A stretch of DNA of 64,000 bases from Parasphingorhabdus sp. (GTDB lineage: Bacteria; Pseudomonadota; Alphaproteobacteria; Sphingomonadales; Sphingomonadaceae), in the NCBI GenBank assembly GCA_030373505.1, contig JAUCYS010000002.1, positions 1 through 64,000 on the forward strand, read 5' to 3'. Positions 20,599 through 28,844 of the stretch are shown one piece after another. Made by a program: the position numbers and the translations under genes. Under the pieces are notes generated by a model, which was not told the DNA's origin, searched no databases, and saw only the letters and a list, made by a program, of their open reading frames with translations. The first letter of the stretch is position 1; each line of letters starts with the position of its first letter.

Positions 20599-22053
20599 TC
20601 ATTGCGACACGTTCGCCGCCGCCAGCTGCAAATCCCTGACAAATTTGGCATATTCCACCTGCCGCCCCTGCTCGTCCGGAATGCGCAGCAGATAGGACGG
20701 GTGCACCGTCACCAGCAGCGAGCGGCCTTCCGGCCCCGGCAGGATTTCGCCGCGGTGGCGGGCGATCTTGACCGGCTGGCCAGTCAGGCTGCGGGCGGCG
20801 GTGGCGCCGAGGGCGAGAATCAGGCGGGGGTTGACCAGGCGGATTTCCTGCTCGACCCACCAGCGGTAATAGGCGATCTCTCCGGCATTGGGCGTCTCGT
20901 GGATGCGGCGCTTGCCGCGCGGGGAGAATTTGAAGCGCTTGACGGCGTTGGTCAGGAAGGTCTGCTGGCGGTCGATCCCGGCCTCGGCCAAGGCGCGATC
21001 GAGCAGCTGGCCGGCGGGGCCCACGAAGGGTAAGCTCTGGCGGTCTTCCTGGTCGCCGGGCTGCTCGCCGATGATCATCAGCTCTGCCTGATCGGGGCCG
21101 GCGCCGCGCACCAGCGTGGGGGAGGATTTTTCCATTGGCGCATCGGGCTGGCGTTCCAGCATCCGGTAGAGCTGGTCGAGCGAGGCCGGCAGCTCTGCCA
21201 CGGTTTCCCTCGGCCGGTCGTGGATCGGCAGGGTTTCGCCGGGCCGGGCGACCATCGCCGCGACCCGCGTTCCGGCCTGTTCGAGCAGCGCCGGGATCAG
21301 CTCCGCCTCTGGCAGGTTCTTCCAGTATTTCATCGGCATTTCCGACTTCATCGCATTGATATTCACCCGCGCCGGGTTGAAGATATGGGCATAATAAGTG
21401 CGCCATTCTGCCTCGACCACATCTTGCTGCGGCACATCCTCCTTGCGGCCGCCGGGGCCGACCGCCAGCGCCTTGCCGTCCCAGGCGATGCTGGCGCCCG
21501 GGGTGACGATCAGCCAGTCCATGCCGGTGAAGCGGTTGCGGAAAAAGGGAGCGACCGCGGCGGTGATATGATGATCGGGCTCGAACCAGGCGACAAATTG
21601 CTCGCGGTCGCCGCTCTCGCCGATTTTGCGGAAGCGGACAAAGGCGTGCATCTTGTGGATATCGCGGCGGATCGCCTTGGCGTAGCCGTTGAGTTTGAGC
21701 ACGTCCGGGTCGGCGGGGTTGTGGTGCAGGCCGGGAACCGACTGGGCGCGCCAGAGGGTGCGGTAGGCGAGATCGAAGCGGTCGGGATTGCGGTGCAGCA
21801 GGGCGCTGTTGATCAGCGCGAGCAGGTCTTTCGCAATGCGGACCGGGCGGAGCGATTGTGGGGCATCGGCGGTCGGCAGGCTGGCGGGCGGGGACAGGTC
21901 GAGTTCGCCGTCGTCCGGGCGGCCCTCGACCAGCCAGCTGACCGCCTCCGGCGCGATGCCGTGCTGCAGCAGCCGCCGCGCCGCGTCGCGCCAGCCCTCG
22001 CGGTCGGTCTCTCCGGACAGGGTGATGCGATAGTGATGGCGTCCGGACATCAT
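20599..22053 (-). CDS. DUF4130-UdgX fusion, uracil-DNA-binding repair protein
   Basis: 484 residues. The N-terminal half (about 1-255) is the DUF4130/TIGR03915-type domain: PVRIAKDLLALINSALLHRN, RFRKIGESGDREQFVAWFEPDHH and IFNPARVNINAMKSEMPMKYW in separate blocks. The C-terminal half is a family 4-like uracil-DNA glycosylase of the UdgX class: GEQPGDQED, FVGPAGQLLDRAL, the diagnostic loop RGKRRIHETP, and TVHPSYLLR. In mycobacterial UdgX the histidine of KRRIH bonds covalently to the DNA after uracil removal. The whole protein contains no cysteine, so the [4Fe-4S] cluster of typical family members cannot form. It lies 10 bp after the radical SAM gene, so the two are co-transcribed. Confidence 0.92.
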   Translation of the reverse strand: MMSGRHHYRITLSGETDREGWRDAARRLLQHGIAPEAVSWLVEGRPDDGELDLSPPASLPTADAPQSLRPVRIAKDLLALINSALLHRNPDRFDLAYRTLWRAQSVPGLHHNPADPDVLKLNGYAKAIRRDIHKMHAFVRFRKIGESGDREQFVAWFEPDHHITAAVAPFFRNRFTGMDWLIVTPGASIAWDGKALAVGPGGRKEDVPQQDVVEAEWRTYYAHIFNPARVNINAMKSEMPMKYWKNLPEAELIPALLEQAGTRVAAMVARPGETLPIHDRPRETVAELPASLDQLYRMLERQPDAPMEKSSPTLVRGAGPDQAELMIIGEQPGDQEDRQSLPFVGPAGQLLDRALAEAGIDRQQTFLTNAVKRFKFSPRGKRRIHETPNAGEIAYYRWWVEQEIRLVNPRLILALGATAARSLTGQPVKIARHRGEILPGPEGRSLLVTVHPSYLLRIPDEQGRQVEYAKFVRDLQLAAANVSQ

Positions 22054-22063
22054 GCGCGGGCGC

Positions 22064-23305
22064 CTAGGCGGGAAACAGGCTAAGCTGTTCGGGCGGCGGC
22101 TTCAGCCGGTCGTAGAGGCTGAGCGAATCCAGCTGCTTGCCCGGATGCCAGTCGAGCGCGGTGATGAAGGGCAGGATCTTGCGGACGGACTGGCAGATGC
22201 GTTCGAGATCAGCCAGCCGCAGGCCGGAAAAGCGGCGCGCCTGCAGGATCTTGCCGACGCCCTTGCCGCCGAGGCCGGGGATACGGAGCAGGCTTTCCCT
22301 GTCGGCGCGGTTGATATCGACCGGGAAGCGGGCTCGGTTCTGCAGCGCCCAGGCAAGCTTCGGGTCGATGGTCAGGTCGAGCTGACCGGCGGCGCCGCCC
22401 TCCATGATCTCTGCCACGGAAAAACCGTAGAAGCGCAGCAGCCAGTCGGCCTGGTAGAGGCGGTGCTCGCGCATCAGCGGCGGGGCCTGCGGCGGCAGGT
22501 TGCTGCTGGCGTCCGGGATCGGGCTGAAGGCGGAATAATAGATGCGCTTGAGGCCATAGCTGCCGTAGAGGCCATTGCTGGTGGTCAGGATTTTCGCGTC
22601 GTCGGAGGCATCGGCGCCGATGATCATCTGGGTGCTGTGGCCGCCGGGGGCGAAGAGCGGTGCCTTGCGGGAGGTCTTGCGCTCCGCCTTCGCCTCGCGG
22701 ACCTGCCTGCCGAGATTGTCCATCGTCTTGCGGATCAGCTTGCCATCCTTTTCCGGCGCCAGCCGGGTGATGGATTCGTCATCGGGCAGCTCGATATTGA
22801 TCGACAGCCGGTCGGCGTAGAGCCCGGCGCGCTTCAGCAGATCGGGATCGGCCTCGGGGATAGTCTTGAGGTGAATATAGCCGCCGAAGCGGTGGACGAC
22901 CCGCAGCCGGCGAGCGACCTCGACCAGCTGCTCCATCGTATAGTCGGGGCTGCGGATGATGCCGGAGGAGAGGAACAGGCCCTCGATATAGTTGCGCTTG
23001 TAGAAGTCGAGCGTGAGGTCGACGATTTCCTGCACGGTGAAGGCGGCGCGGCGGACGTTGCTCGACGAGCGGTTGATGCAATAGAGGCAGTCGAACATGC
23101 AGTAATTGGTCATCAGGATTTTCAGCAGCGAGATGCAGCGGCCGTCGGGGGCGTAGCTGTGGCAGATGCCCATGCCGCCGGTCGAGCCGATGCCGCCGGA
23201 TTTGGCCGAGTTGCGCTTGACCGAACCGCTCGAGGCGCAGGATGCGTCATATTTGGCGGCGTCGGCGAGAATCGCCAGTTTTTCGGAACGGTCAAGTTTG
23301 GACAT
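22064..23305 (-). CDS. Putative DNA modification/repair radical SAM protein
   Basis: 413 residues, matching the TIGR03916-type family usually paired with UdgX/DUF4130 proteins. The radical SAM cluster motif is NYCMFDCLYC (CxxxCxxC) near residue 70, preceded by CHSYAPDGRCISLLK with two further cysteines. The C-terminus has a helix-hairpin-helix (RIPGLGGKGVGKILQARR), suggesting DNA binding. The family is predicted to act on damaged or modified DNA, with no reaction proven that I know of. It is the first gene of the operon with the UdgX fusion. Confidence 0.92.
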   Translation of the reverse strand: MSKLDRSEKLAILADAAKYDASCASSGSVKRNSAKSGGIGSTGGMGICHSYAPDGRCISLLKILMTNYCMFDCLYCINRSSSNVRRAAFTVQEIVDLTLDFYKRNYIEGLFLSSGIIRSPDYTMEQLVEVARRLRVVHRFGGYIHLKTIPEADPDLLKRAGLYADRLSINIELPDDESITRLAPEKDGKLIRKTMDNLGRQVREAKAERKTSRKAPLFAPGGHSTQMIIGADASDDAKILTTSNGLYGSYGLKRIYYSAFSPIPDASSNLPPQAPPLMREHRLYQADWLLRFYGFSVAEIMEGGAAGQLDLTIDPKLAWALQNRARFPVDINRADRESLLRIPGLGGKGVGKILQARRFSGLRLADLERICQSVRKILPFITALDWHPGKQLDSLSLYDRLKPPPEQLSLFPA

Positions 23306-23449
23306 CCGGCCACGCTATGACTTGTTCCCGTTTTGTTCAATAACCTATATTAGTGTGGCTGCTGTTTCCGCCGGTTTATTTCCCGCGGTAAGGGAAAGGG
23401 GTGCGATGACAGGCTGGACATTGCCCGCCCTGCCACCGCCCTGTGCCGG

Positions 23450-24217
23450 CTACAGGCCCTGACCGCCGGAGACCTCGATCCGCTGGGCATTGACCCAGCG
23501 GTTGCCGGGGGTCAGCAGGCTGGCGATCATCATCCCGATATCGTCCGGCACGCCCACACGGCCCAGAGCAGTCACCTCGGCCAGTTGGCGGTTGATTTCA
23601 GGATTGTCGCGGACCACGCCGCCGCCGAAATCGGTTTCGATCGCGCCCGGGGCAACGGTGTTGGCGGTAATGCCGCGCGCGCCAAATTCCTTGGCCATAT
23701 AGCGGGTCATCACCTCGACCGCGCCTTTCATCACCGCATAGGCGGCATAGCCCGGCAGCGCCATGCGCGTCAGTCCCGATGAAATATTCACGATACGCCC
23801 GTTGTCGGCAATGATCGGCAGCAGCGTCTGGGTGAGGAAGAAGACGCCCTTGACGTGGACGTTCACCAGGCCATCGAACTGCGCCTCGCTGGTCTCGGCA
23901 AAGGGTGCATAGTCGCCGTGGCCGGCGTTGTTGACCAGATAGTCGATATCGTCCCTGCCCCACTCGTCCCGGATGGCAGCGGCCAGATCGTCGCGGAACT
24001 TGGCAAAGCTGGCGATATCGCCGGTATCGAGCGGCAGCGCGATCGCCTTGCCGCCTGTATTTGCTATCGTGGCCACGACCTCGTCGGCAGCAGCCTTGTT
24101 CGAATGATAGGTGAGGATGACACCGACGCCGGATTGCGCGAGATGCTCGGCGGTGTTGCGGCCCAGCCCCCTGCTTCCTCCGGTGATCAATGCGAGTTTG
24201 GTGATTGGATCGGTCAT
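23450..24217 (-). CDS. Short-chain dehydrogenase/reductase
   Basis: 255 residues from the ATG at 24217 (AAGGAATTGAAC upstream); the track adds 27 false codons. Classical SDR features: TGGSRGLGRN cofactor loop, NNAGHGDYAPF, catalytic Ser in NISSG, Tyr-x-x-x-Lys as YAAYAVMKGAVE (a methionine beside the Lys), and APGAIETDF. It is an NAD(P)H-dependent oxidoreductase of unknown substrate. It is divergent from a LysR regulator with a 113-bp gap, the usual layout for a regulator and its target. Confidence 0.92.
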   Translation of the reverse strand: MTDPITKLALITGGSRGLGRNTAEHLAQSGVGVILTYHSNKAAADEVVATIANTGGKAIALPLDTGDIASFAKFRDDLAAAIRDEWGRDDIDYLVNNAGHGDYAPFAETSEAQFDGLVNVHVKGVFFLTQTLLPIIADNGRIVNISSGLTRMALPGYAAYAVMKGAVEVMTRYMAKEFGARGITANTVAPGAIETDFGGGVVRDNPEINRQLAEVTALGRVGVPDDIGMMIASLLTPGNRWVNAQRIEVSGGQGL

Positions 24218-24330
24218 GTTCAATTCCTTGTCCTGCCCGCGCCCTATTGCGGGGTTGGAAGCGATATAGCCATTCCGCACACGCAAATAATCAGGCAAAA
24301 CTTGACATCATTATTCAGTCACAGCAAACA

Positions 24331-25236
24331 ATGTCCATGGACCGGCTGGACAGTATGCGGCTTTTCGTGCGCGTGATCGAGCGGCAGAGCTTTAGCGAGG
24401 CCGCCGCCGATCTGGCGATTCCGCGATCCACGGCGTCGACCGCGATCCGCGCGCTGGAAAACCGGCTCGGCGTCGCTTTGCTGACGCGCACTACCCGCCA
24501 TGTCTCGGCGACTCTGGACGGCGAGGCCTATTACCGGCGCTGCGTCGATATTCTGGCCGAGGTGGAAGATGCGGAAACCGTCTTCCATACCAGGGAAGCG
24601 CAAGGTCTGCTGCGGATCGATGCCAACGCGTCCTTCGTGCGCCGGTTGCTGGCGCCGCAGCTGCCGAAGCTGATGGAACAGCATCCGGACCTCAAGCTGC
24701 ATATCGGGGCCGGCGACCGCTATGTCGATCTGGTCCGCGAGGGCGTCGACTGCGTGATCCGCGGCGGCGAGATTGACGACAGCGACATGATCGTCCGGCG
24801 GCTCGGGGTGCTGCGGGAAATCACCTGTGCGAGCCCGGCCTATCTGGCGAAGCACGGCATTCCCGAGACGCCCGACGATCTGGAGGGGCACCAGATGATC
24901 GGCTTTGTCTCCTCGCGCACGGCCGACGTGATGCCGCTGGAATTCACCCAGGCCGGGAAGCTCAGGGAAATCCGGCTGCCGGCGCGGGTGACGGTGAGCA
25001 ATGCCGACACCATCCAGGCGATGGCGCTGCAGGGCTATGGCCTGGCGCAATCGCCCTATTACGGCTTTCGCGATCATATCGAATCCGGCACTCTGGTCGA
25101 GATACTGGCCGATTATCCGCCCGCGCCTTTGCCGATTTCGGTACTCTATCCCAGCGCCCGCAATCTCTCGCCCCGGGTGCGGATATTCGTCGACTGGCTG
25201 ATCAGCGAGATCGCACCGCAACTGGAGACATTGTAG
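24331..25236 (+). CDS. LysR-family transcriptional regulator
   Basis: 301 residues. The N-terminal winged helix-turn-helix (MDRLDSMRLFVRVIERQSFSEAAADL, then RSTASTAIRALENRLG and LLTRTTRHVSATLDG) is that of the CrgA/AaeR-like branch of LysR, and the C-terminal part is a substrate-binding fold. ATG codons at 24331 and 24337 are both possible; neither has a strong ribosome-binding site. The track start at 24205 is too early. It probably controls the divergent SDR gene from the shared 113-bp region. Confidence 0.93.
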   Translation: MSMDRLDSMRLFVRVIERQSFSEAAADLAIPRSTASTAIRALENRLGVALLTRTTRHVSATLDGEAYYRRCVDILAEVEDAETVFHTREAQGLLRIDANASFVRRLLAPQLPKLMEQHPDLKLHIGAGDRYVDLVREGVDCVIRGGEIDDSDMIVRRLGVLREITCASPAYLAKHGIPETPDDLEGHQMIGFVSSRTADVMPLEFTQAGKLREIRLPARVTVSNADTIQAMALQGYGLAQSPYYGFRDHIESGTLVEILADYPPAPLPISVLYPSARNLSPRVRIFVDWLISEIAPQLETL

Positions 25237-25266
25237 CGGCCAAATAGCCGCCGACCGTCGCAAAGC

Positions 25267-25294
25267 TGTCACGCGCGCGTCACGCCTGTGTCAC
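25267..25294 (+). promoter_or_regulatory. Pho box: three TGTCAC-type repeats spaced 11 bp apart
   Basis: TGTCAC at 25267, CGTCAC at 25278 and TGTCAC at 25289 are exactly one 11-bp PhoB repeat unit apart. PhoB binds direct TGTCA repeats of this spacing in place of a -35 element. A possible -10 (CTAAAT, 25304-25309) follows at the usual distance, and btaA starts at 25344. Phosphate-starvation control of btaAB by PhoB is known in Sinorhizobium meliloti; here it is inferred from the site. Confidence 0.8.
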
Positions 25295-25343
25295 TGCAGC
25301 CGCCTAAATCCGGGGGAATCCATCAGGCAACCGGAGAGATGTC

Positions 25344-26570
25344 ATGAGCGTGCACGCGGGGTCCGTGAAACAGTCCACCATATTGAACGATGCGATCCTG
25401 CCCAATCGCGGCAGCAAGGCGGGGCTGCTCGAGCGCGCCTTTGCGCTGATGTTTCGCGGGCTGGTCTATCCGCAGATCTGGGAGGATCCGGTCGCCGACA
25501 TGGAGGCGCTGGCGATCGGATCGGATCATCATGTCGTGACCATCGCCAGCGGCGGCTGCAATGCGCTCTCCTATCTGGGCGCGGACCCGGCGAAAGTCAC
25601 GGCGGTCGACCTGAATGCCGCCCATATCGCGCTCAACCGGCTGAAATCGGTGGCGGCGCAGCGGCTGGACAACCACGAGGATTTCTTCCGCTTTTTCGGC
25701 CAAGCCAATCACAAGGACAATCTGGCGGTCTATCGCGAGCGGCTGCGTCCGAATCTCGACGCGGCGAGCCGCAAATATTGGGACGGGCGGGACCATTTCG
25801 GCCGGCGGCGGATAAACGGCTTTGCCACCGGCTTCTATCGCAAGGGCGTGCTCGGCAATTTCATCGGGCTGGTGCATCTGCTGGCGCGGCTGGGCGGGGT
25901 GAAGCCAGCGCTGCTGATGACGGCACGGACGCGAGAGGAGCAGATCGCGCTGTTCGACCGGCATATCGGACCGCTGTTCCGGACCGGGCTGATGCGCTTC
26001 CTCTGCTCCAACCCGATGGCGCTGTTCGGGCTCGGCATTCCGCCGGCGCAATATCGCGCGCTGGCTGGCGACCGCCATATGGCCGATGTGCTCTACGAGC
26101 GGACCCGCAAGCTGGCCTGCGACTTTGCCATCGCCGACAATTATTTCGCGCAGCAGGCCTTTGGCCGGGCCTATCAGAGCGCGGAACCCGGGTCGGTGCC
26201 GCCCTATCTGGAAGCGGCCAGCTTTGCCTGGCTGGGCGAGCGCAGCCAGCGGCTGGATATCAGGCAGCAGAATTTCATCGACTTTCTCGCCGGGCAGGAC
26301 GCCGGATCGCTGGACCGCTATATCCTGCTCGATGCGCAGGACTGGATGACCGACCAGCAGCTCAACCGGCTGTGGGGCGAGATTGGCAGGACCGCCAGGC
26401 CCGGCGCGCGGGTGTTGTTCCGGACGGCAGCGGAGGAAACACTGCTACCGGGACGGGTGGCCCAGGAACTGCTCTCCGCCTGGGATTATGACACGGATCT
26501 GTCGCAGGCGCTGACCCGACGGGACCGGTCGGCGATCTACGGGGCGATGCATCTGTACCGCCTGCGATGA
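25344..26570 (+). CDS. btaA: S-adenosylmethionine:diacylglycerol 3-amino-3-carboxypropyltransferase BtaA
   Basis: 408 residues, DUF3419 family. It transfers the aminocarboxypropyl group of S-adenosylmethionine to diacylglycerol, the first step of the phosphorus-free betaine lipid DGTS. Recognisable blocks are VYPQIWEDPVADMEAL, the SAM-binding TIASGGCNALSYL with AVDLNAAHIAL, and YILLDAQDWM near the C-terminus. GGAG precedes the ATG. The stop overlaps btaB by four bases (ATGA). A three-repeat Pho box lies 50 bp upstream, so expression is probably induced by phosphate starvation, when betaine lipids replace phospholipids. Confidence 0.95.
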   Translation: MSVHAGSVKQSTILNDAILPNRGSKAGLLERAFALMFRGLVYPQIWEDPVADMEALAIGSDHHVVTIASGGCNALSYLGADPAKVTAVDLNAAHIALNRLKSVAAQRLDNHEDFFRFFGQANHKDNLAVYRERLRPNLDAASRKYWDGRDHFGRRRINGFATGFYRKGVLGNFIGLVHLLARLGGVKPALLMTARTREEQIALFDRHIGPLFRTGLMRFLCSNPMALFGLGIPPAQYRALAGDRHMADVLYERTRKLACDFAIADNYFAQQAFGRAYQSAEPGSVPPYLEAASFAWLGERSQRLDIRQQNFIDFLAGQDAGSLDRYILLDAQDWMTDQQLNRLWGEIGRTARPGARVLFRTAAEETLLPGRVAQELLSAWDYDTDLSQALTRRDRSAIYGAMHLYRLR

Positions 26571-27274
26571 GCCTGATGGACGACATATTGCGCAAGCGTG
26601 CCAGCGACCGCCACGCCGAGCTGATGGACCGTGTCTATCGCAGCCAGAGCGGCATCTATGACCTGAGCCGCAAATATTATCTGCTCGGGCGCGACCAGCT
26701 GATCGAGGCGCTGGAGCCGCCTGCCGGCGGGCGGGTGCTGGAAATCGGCTGCGGCACTGCGCGCAATCTGGTGCAGGCAGCAAAGGCCTGGCCGGAGGCG
26801 GAATTTTACGGCTTTGATATCAGTTCGGAGATGCTGAAGGCAGCGCGCAAGAATCTGGCGCATGCCGGGATGCAGGGCCGGATCACCCTGTTCCACGGCG
26901 ATGCCGAAAATCCGGGCCGAGCGATGCCACATGCGCTGCGCACATTCGACCGGATATTTCTGTCCTTCTGCCTGTCGATGATCCCCGACTGGCAGGGCGC
27001 GATCCGCCAGGCGCTGACTCTGCTGGCACCGGGCGGCGAGCTGCATATCGTCGACTTTGGCCAGTCGGAGCAATTGCCCTCGGCCTTTCGCTCACTGCTG
27101 CAGGAATGGCTGGCGCTGTTCCACGTCGAGCCGCGCAAGCATCTGCGTGCCTTCCTCGCCGAGCTGGACAGCGAAATCGGTACCCGCAGCGAATTTGTCC
27201 CCATGTATCGGGGCTATAGCTGGCGGTTTGTCGTCCGGCTGCCGGAAGCGACAGCCGGACCCGACGAAATCTAG
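26567..27274 (+). CDS. btaB: Betaine-lipid N-methyltransferase BtaB
   Basis: 235 residues. It is a class I SAM methyltransferase: the glycine-rich loop VLEIGCGTARNL near residue 54, acidic YGFDIS after beta-2, and SFCLSMIPDW at motif IV. The N-terminal YDLSRKYYLLGRD block resembles BtaB. In DGTS synthesis BtaB adds three methyl groups to the amine made by BtaA. The start ATG overlaps the btaA stop, indicating translational coupling, and this pairing makes the assignment firm. Its end faces an M20 peptidase gene only four bases away. Confidence 0.93.
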   Translation: MSLMDDILRKRASDRHAELMDRVYRSQSGIYDLSRKYYLLGRDQLIEALEPPAGGRVLEIGCGTARNLVQAAKAWPEAEFYGFDISSEMLKAARKNLAHAGMQGRITLFHGDAENPGRAMPHALRTFDRIFLSFCLSMIPDWQGAIRQALTLLAPGGELHIVDFGQSEQLPSAFRSLLQEWLALFHVEPRKHLRAFLAELDSEIGTRSEFVPMYRGYSWRFVVRLPEATAGPDEI

Positions 27275-27278
27275 CCCC

Positions 27279-28718
27279 TCACTCGGCCAGCTTTTTCAAA
27301 ATCCAGTACCAGTGATCGAGGCCGCCGTAGAAGGAGGCCACCGGCAGCCGTTCGTTCAGGCCGTGGGCGAACATGTCGGAGGCCTTGAGCGCGGCACCGG
27401 AGATCGCCACCGTATCATAGCCGAGCGTGCGATAATGCATGCCGTCGGTGCCGCCCGATTCCATATAGGGCAGAATGGTCATGCCGGGATATCTTTTGTC
27501 GAGACTGAAGCGCAGGGCCGCTTTGACATCGTCGCGCAGCCTGGATTCCGGGCTTTCGGTGACATCGGTGACCAGCTTGAAGCTGACCTTGTCATCGCCG
27601 ACCGCCTGCTTCAGCTTCGCCTCGGTCGCCGCGGCACCCTCGCCGGGAAAAATCCGGCAGTTGACGGTGGCGGTCGCCGATTGCGGCAAGGCATTTTCGG
27701 CATGGCCGGCCTGCAGCATGGTCGCAACGCAGGTGGTGCCGAGCGTGCCCACGGTTTCCGGATTGGCGCGCAGGGTCGCGATTGCTGATGCGTCGGTCGG
27801 GTCGGCGGCAAAGCGCAGCATCGCCTGGCCCAGTTCGCCCGGAGTCAGCTTGCCGGCGGTGGCAAAATAGCTTCTGGTCAGGTCGGTCGCGCGGACCGGG
27901 AACTGATAGGCGGCGATCTTGCCCAGCACCTCGGCCAGCTCGTAGATCGCATTATCCGACCGCGGCCGCGAGCTGTGGCCGCCGGGATTGGTCACGGTCA
28001 GCTCGTAGGTGGCAAAAGTCTTCTCCGCCGACTGCACGCGAAATGCCACGGGCGTGCCGTCCTCGGCCAGCGCAATGCCGCCGGCGTCGCTGTTCAGGAT
28101 GATTTCGGGGTCGATATTCTCCGCGACATATTTGGCCTGGGCCTTGGTCGAGACCATGCCGGTTTCCTCGTCGCCCGAGAAGACCAGCACCAGATCGCGC
28201 GACGGCTGCCAGCCTTCCTGCTTGAGTCGCAGAAAAGTGGCGGTCAGGTTGGTGATGCCATATTTATTGTCGTCGGTGCCGCGGCCGAAGAAATAGCCCT
28301 CTTCCTCGGTCAGGGTGAAGGGTGGCCGGACCCAGTCCTTGGCCAGCGCGTCGACCACGTCCATATGGCCGAGCAGAACGATCGGTTTGTCGGTGCTGCC
28401 GGGCTTGGCGCGATAGGTGACCATCAGCCCCTGGGTTTTCTCGCCCTCGCTGTCATAGTCGGTGACCTGGATATCTTCGTCGCTGAACCCCGCCTTTTTG
28501 AACCGGTCGACGAGATAGGCGACCATCGCCGGAACCTGCTGCTGGCCGCGCGCGGTGCGAAAGGCGATGACATCGCGGTAGATGTCGCGGGCCAGTTGCT
28601 GGTGCGGAGTGAGAGCGGCGGTATCCTGTGCCAGCGCCGGTTGGGCGGATAAAATGCTAGCCGCCAGCAGCAAGGCCAGTCGGCCGGACCATTTGCTCGA
28701 ATTCCTATATGCTTTCAC
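27279..28718 (-). CDS. Exported M20/M25/M40-family metallopeptidase
   Basis: 479 residues from the GTG at 28718, chosen because GAGGGGG lies nine bases upstream and the frame then opens with a signal peptide (KAYRNSSKWSGRLALLLAAS... ending PALAQ); the track start adds 12 codons. Zinc-peptidase motifs: LLGHMDVVDA, GRGTDDNKYG, FSGDEETGMV and NSDAGG, with a dimerisation domain (TNPGGHSSRPR). The last metal histidine is probably in DMFAHGLNER. It likely cleaves di- or oligopeptides or acylated amino acids in the periplasm; the substrate is not known. Confidence 0.92.
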   Translation of the reverse strand: MKAYRNSSKWSGRLALLLAASILSAQPALAQDTAALTPHQQLARDIYRDVIAFRTARGQQQVPAMVAYLVDRFKKAGFSDEDIQVTDYDSEGEKTQGLMVTYRAKPGSTDKPIVLLGHMDVVDALAKDWVRPPFTLTEEEGYFFGRGTDDNKYGITNLTATFLRLKQEGWQPSRDLVLVFSGDEETGMVSTKAQAKYVAENIDPEIILNSDAGGIALAEDGTPVAFRVQSAEKTFATYELTVTNPGGHSSRPRSDNAIYELAEVLGKIAAYQFPVRATDLTRSYFATAGKLTPGELGQAMLRFAADPTDASAIATLRANPETVGTLGTTCVATMLQAGHAENALPQSATATVNCRIFPGEGAAATEAKLKQAVGDDKVSFKLVTDVTESPESRLRDDVKAALRFSLDKRYPGMTILPYMESGGTDGMHYRTLGYDTVAISGAALKASDMFAHGLNERLPVASFYGGLDHWYWILKKLAE

Positions 28719-28800
28719 AAGCCGTTCCCCCTCAAAAAACCGCAGCTTATCCAATCGGCGAAGAATGTAAATCTTTCTGTAGCTTGCTCCGGGGATGTAC

Positions 28801-28823
28801 GCGGGGGCAAGCTTTGCCCCCGC
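28801..28823. terminator. GC-rich hairpin after the PepSY gene
   Basis: GCGGGGGCAA-GCT-TTGCCCCCGC is a perfect 10-bp stem with a three-base loop. It lies downstream of the PepSY gene (minus) and upstream of the M20 gene (minus). No T-tract follows, so termination is possible but weak; it may instead be an interspersed palindromic repeat. Confidence 0.5.
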
Positions 28824-28844
28824 CGGGAGCTGGCATGACAGGCC

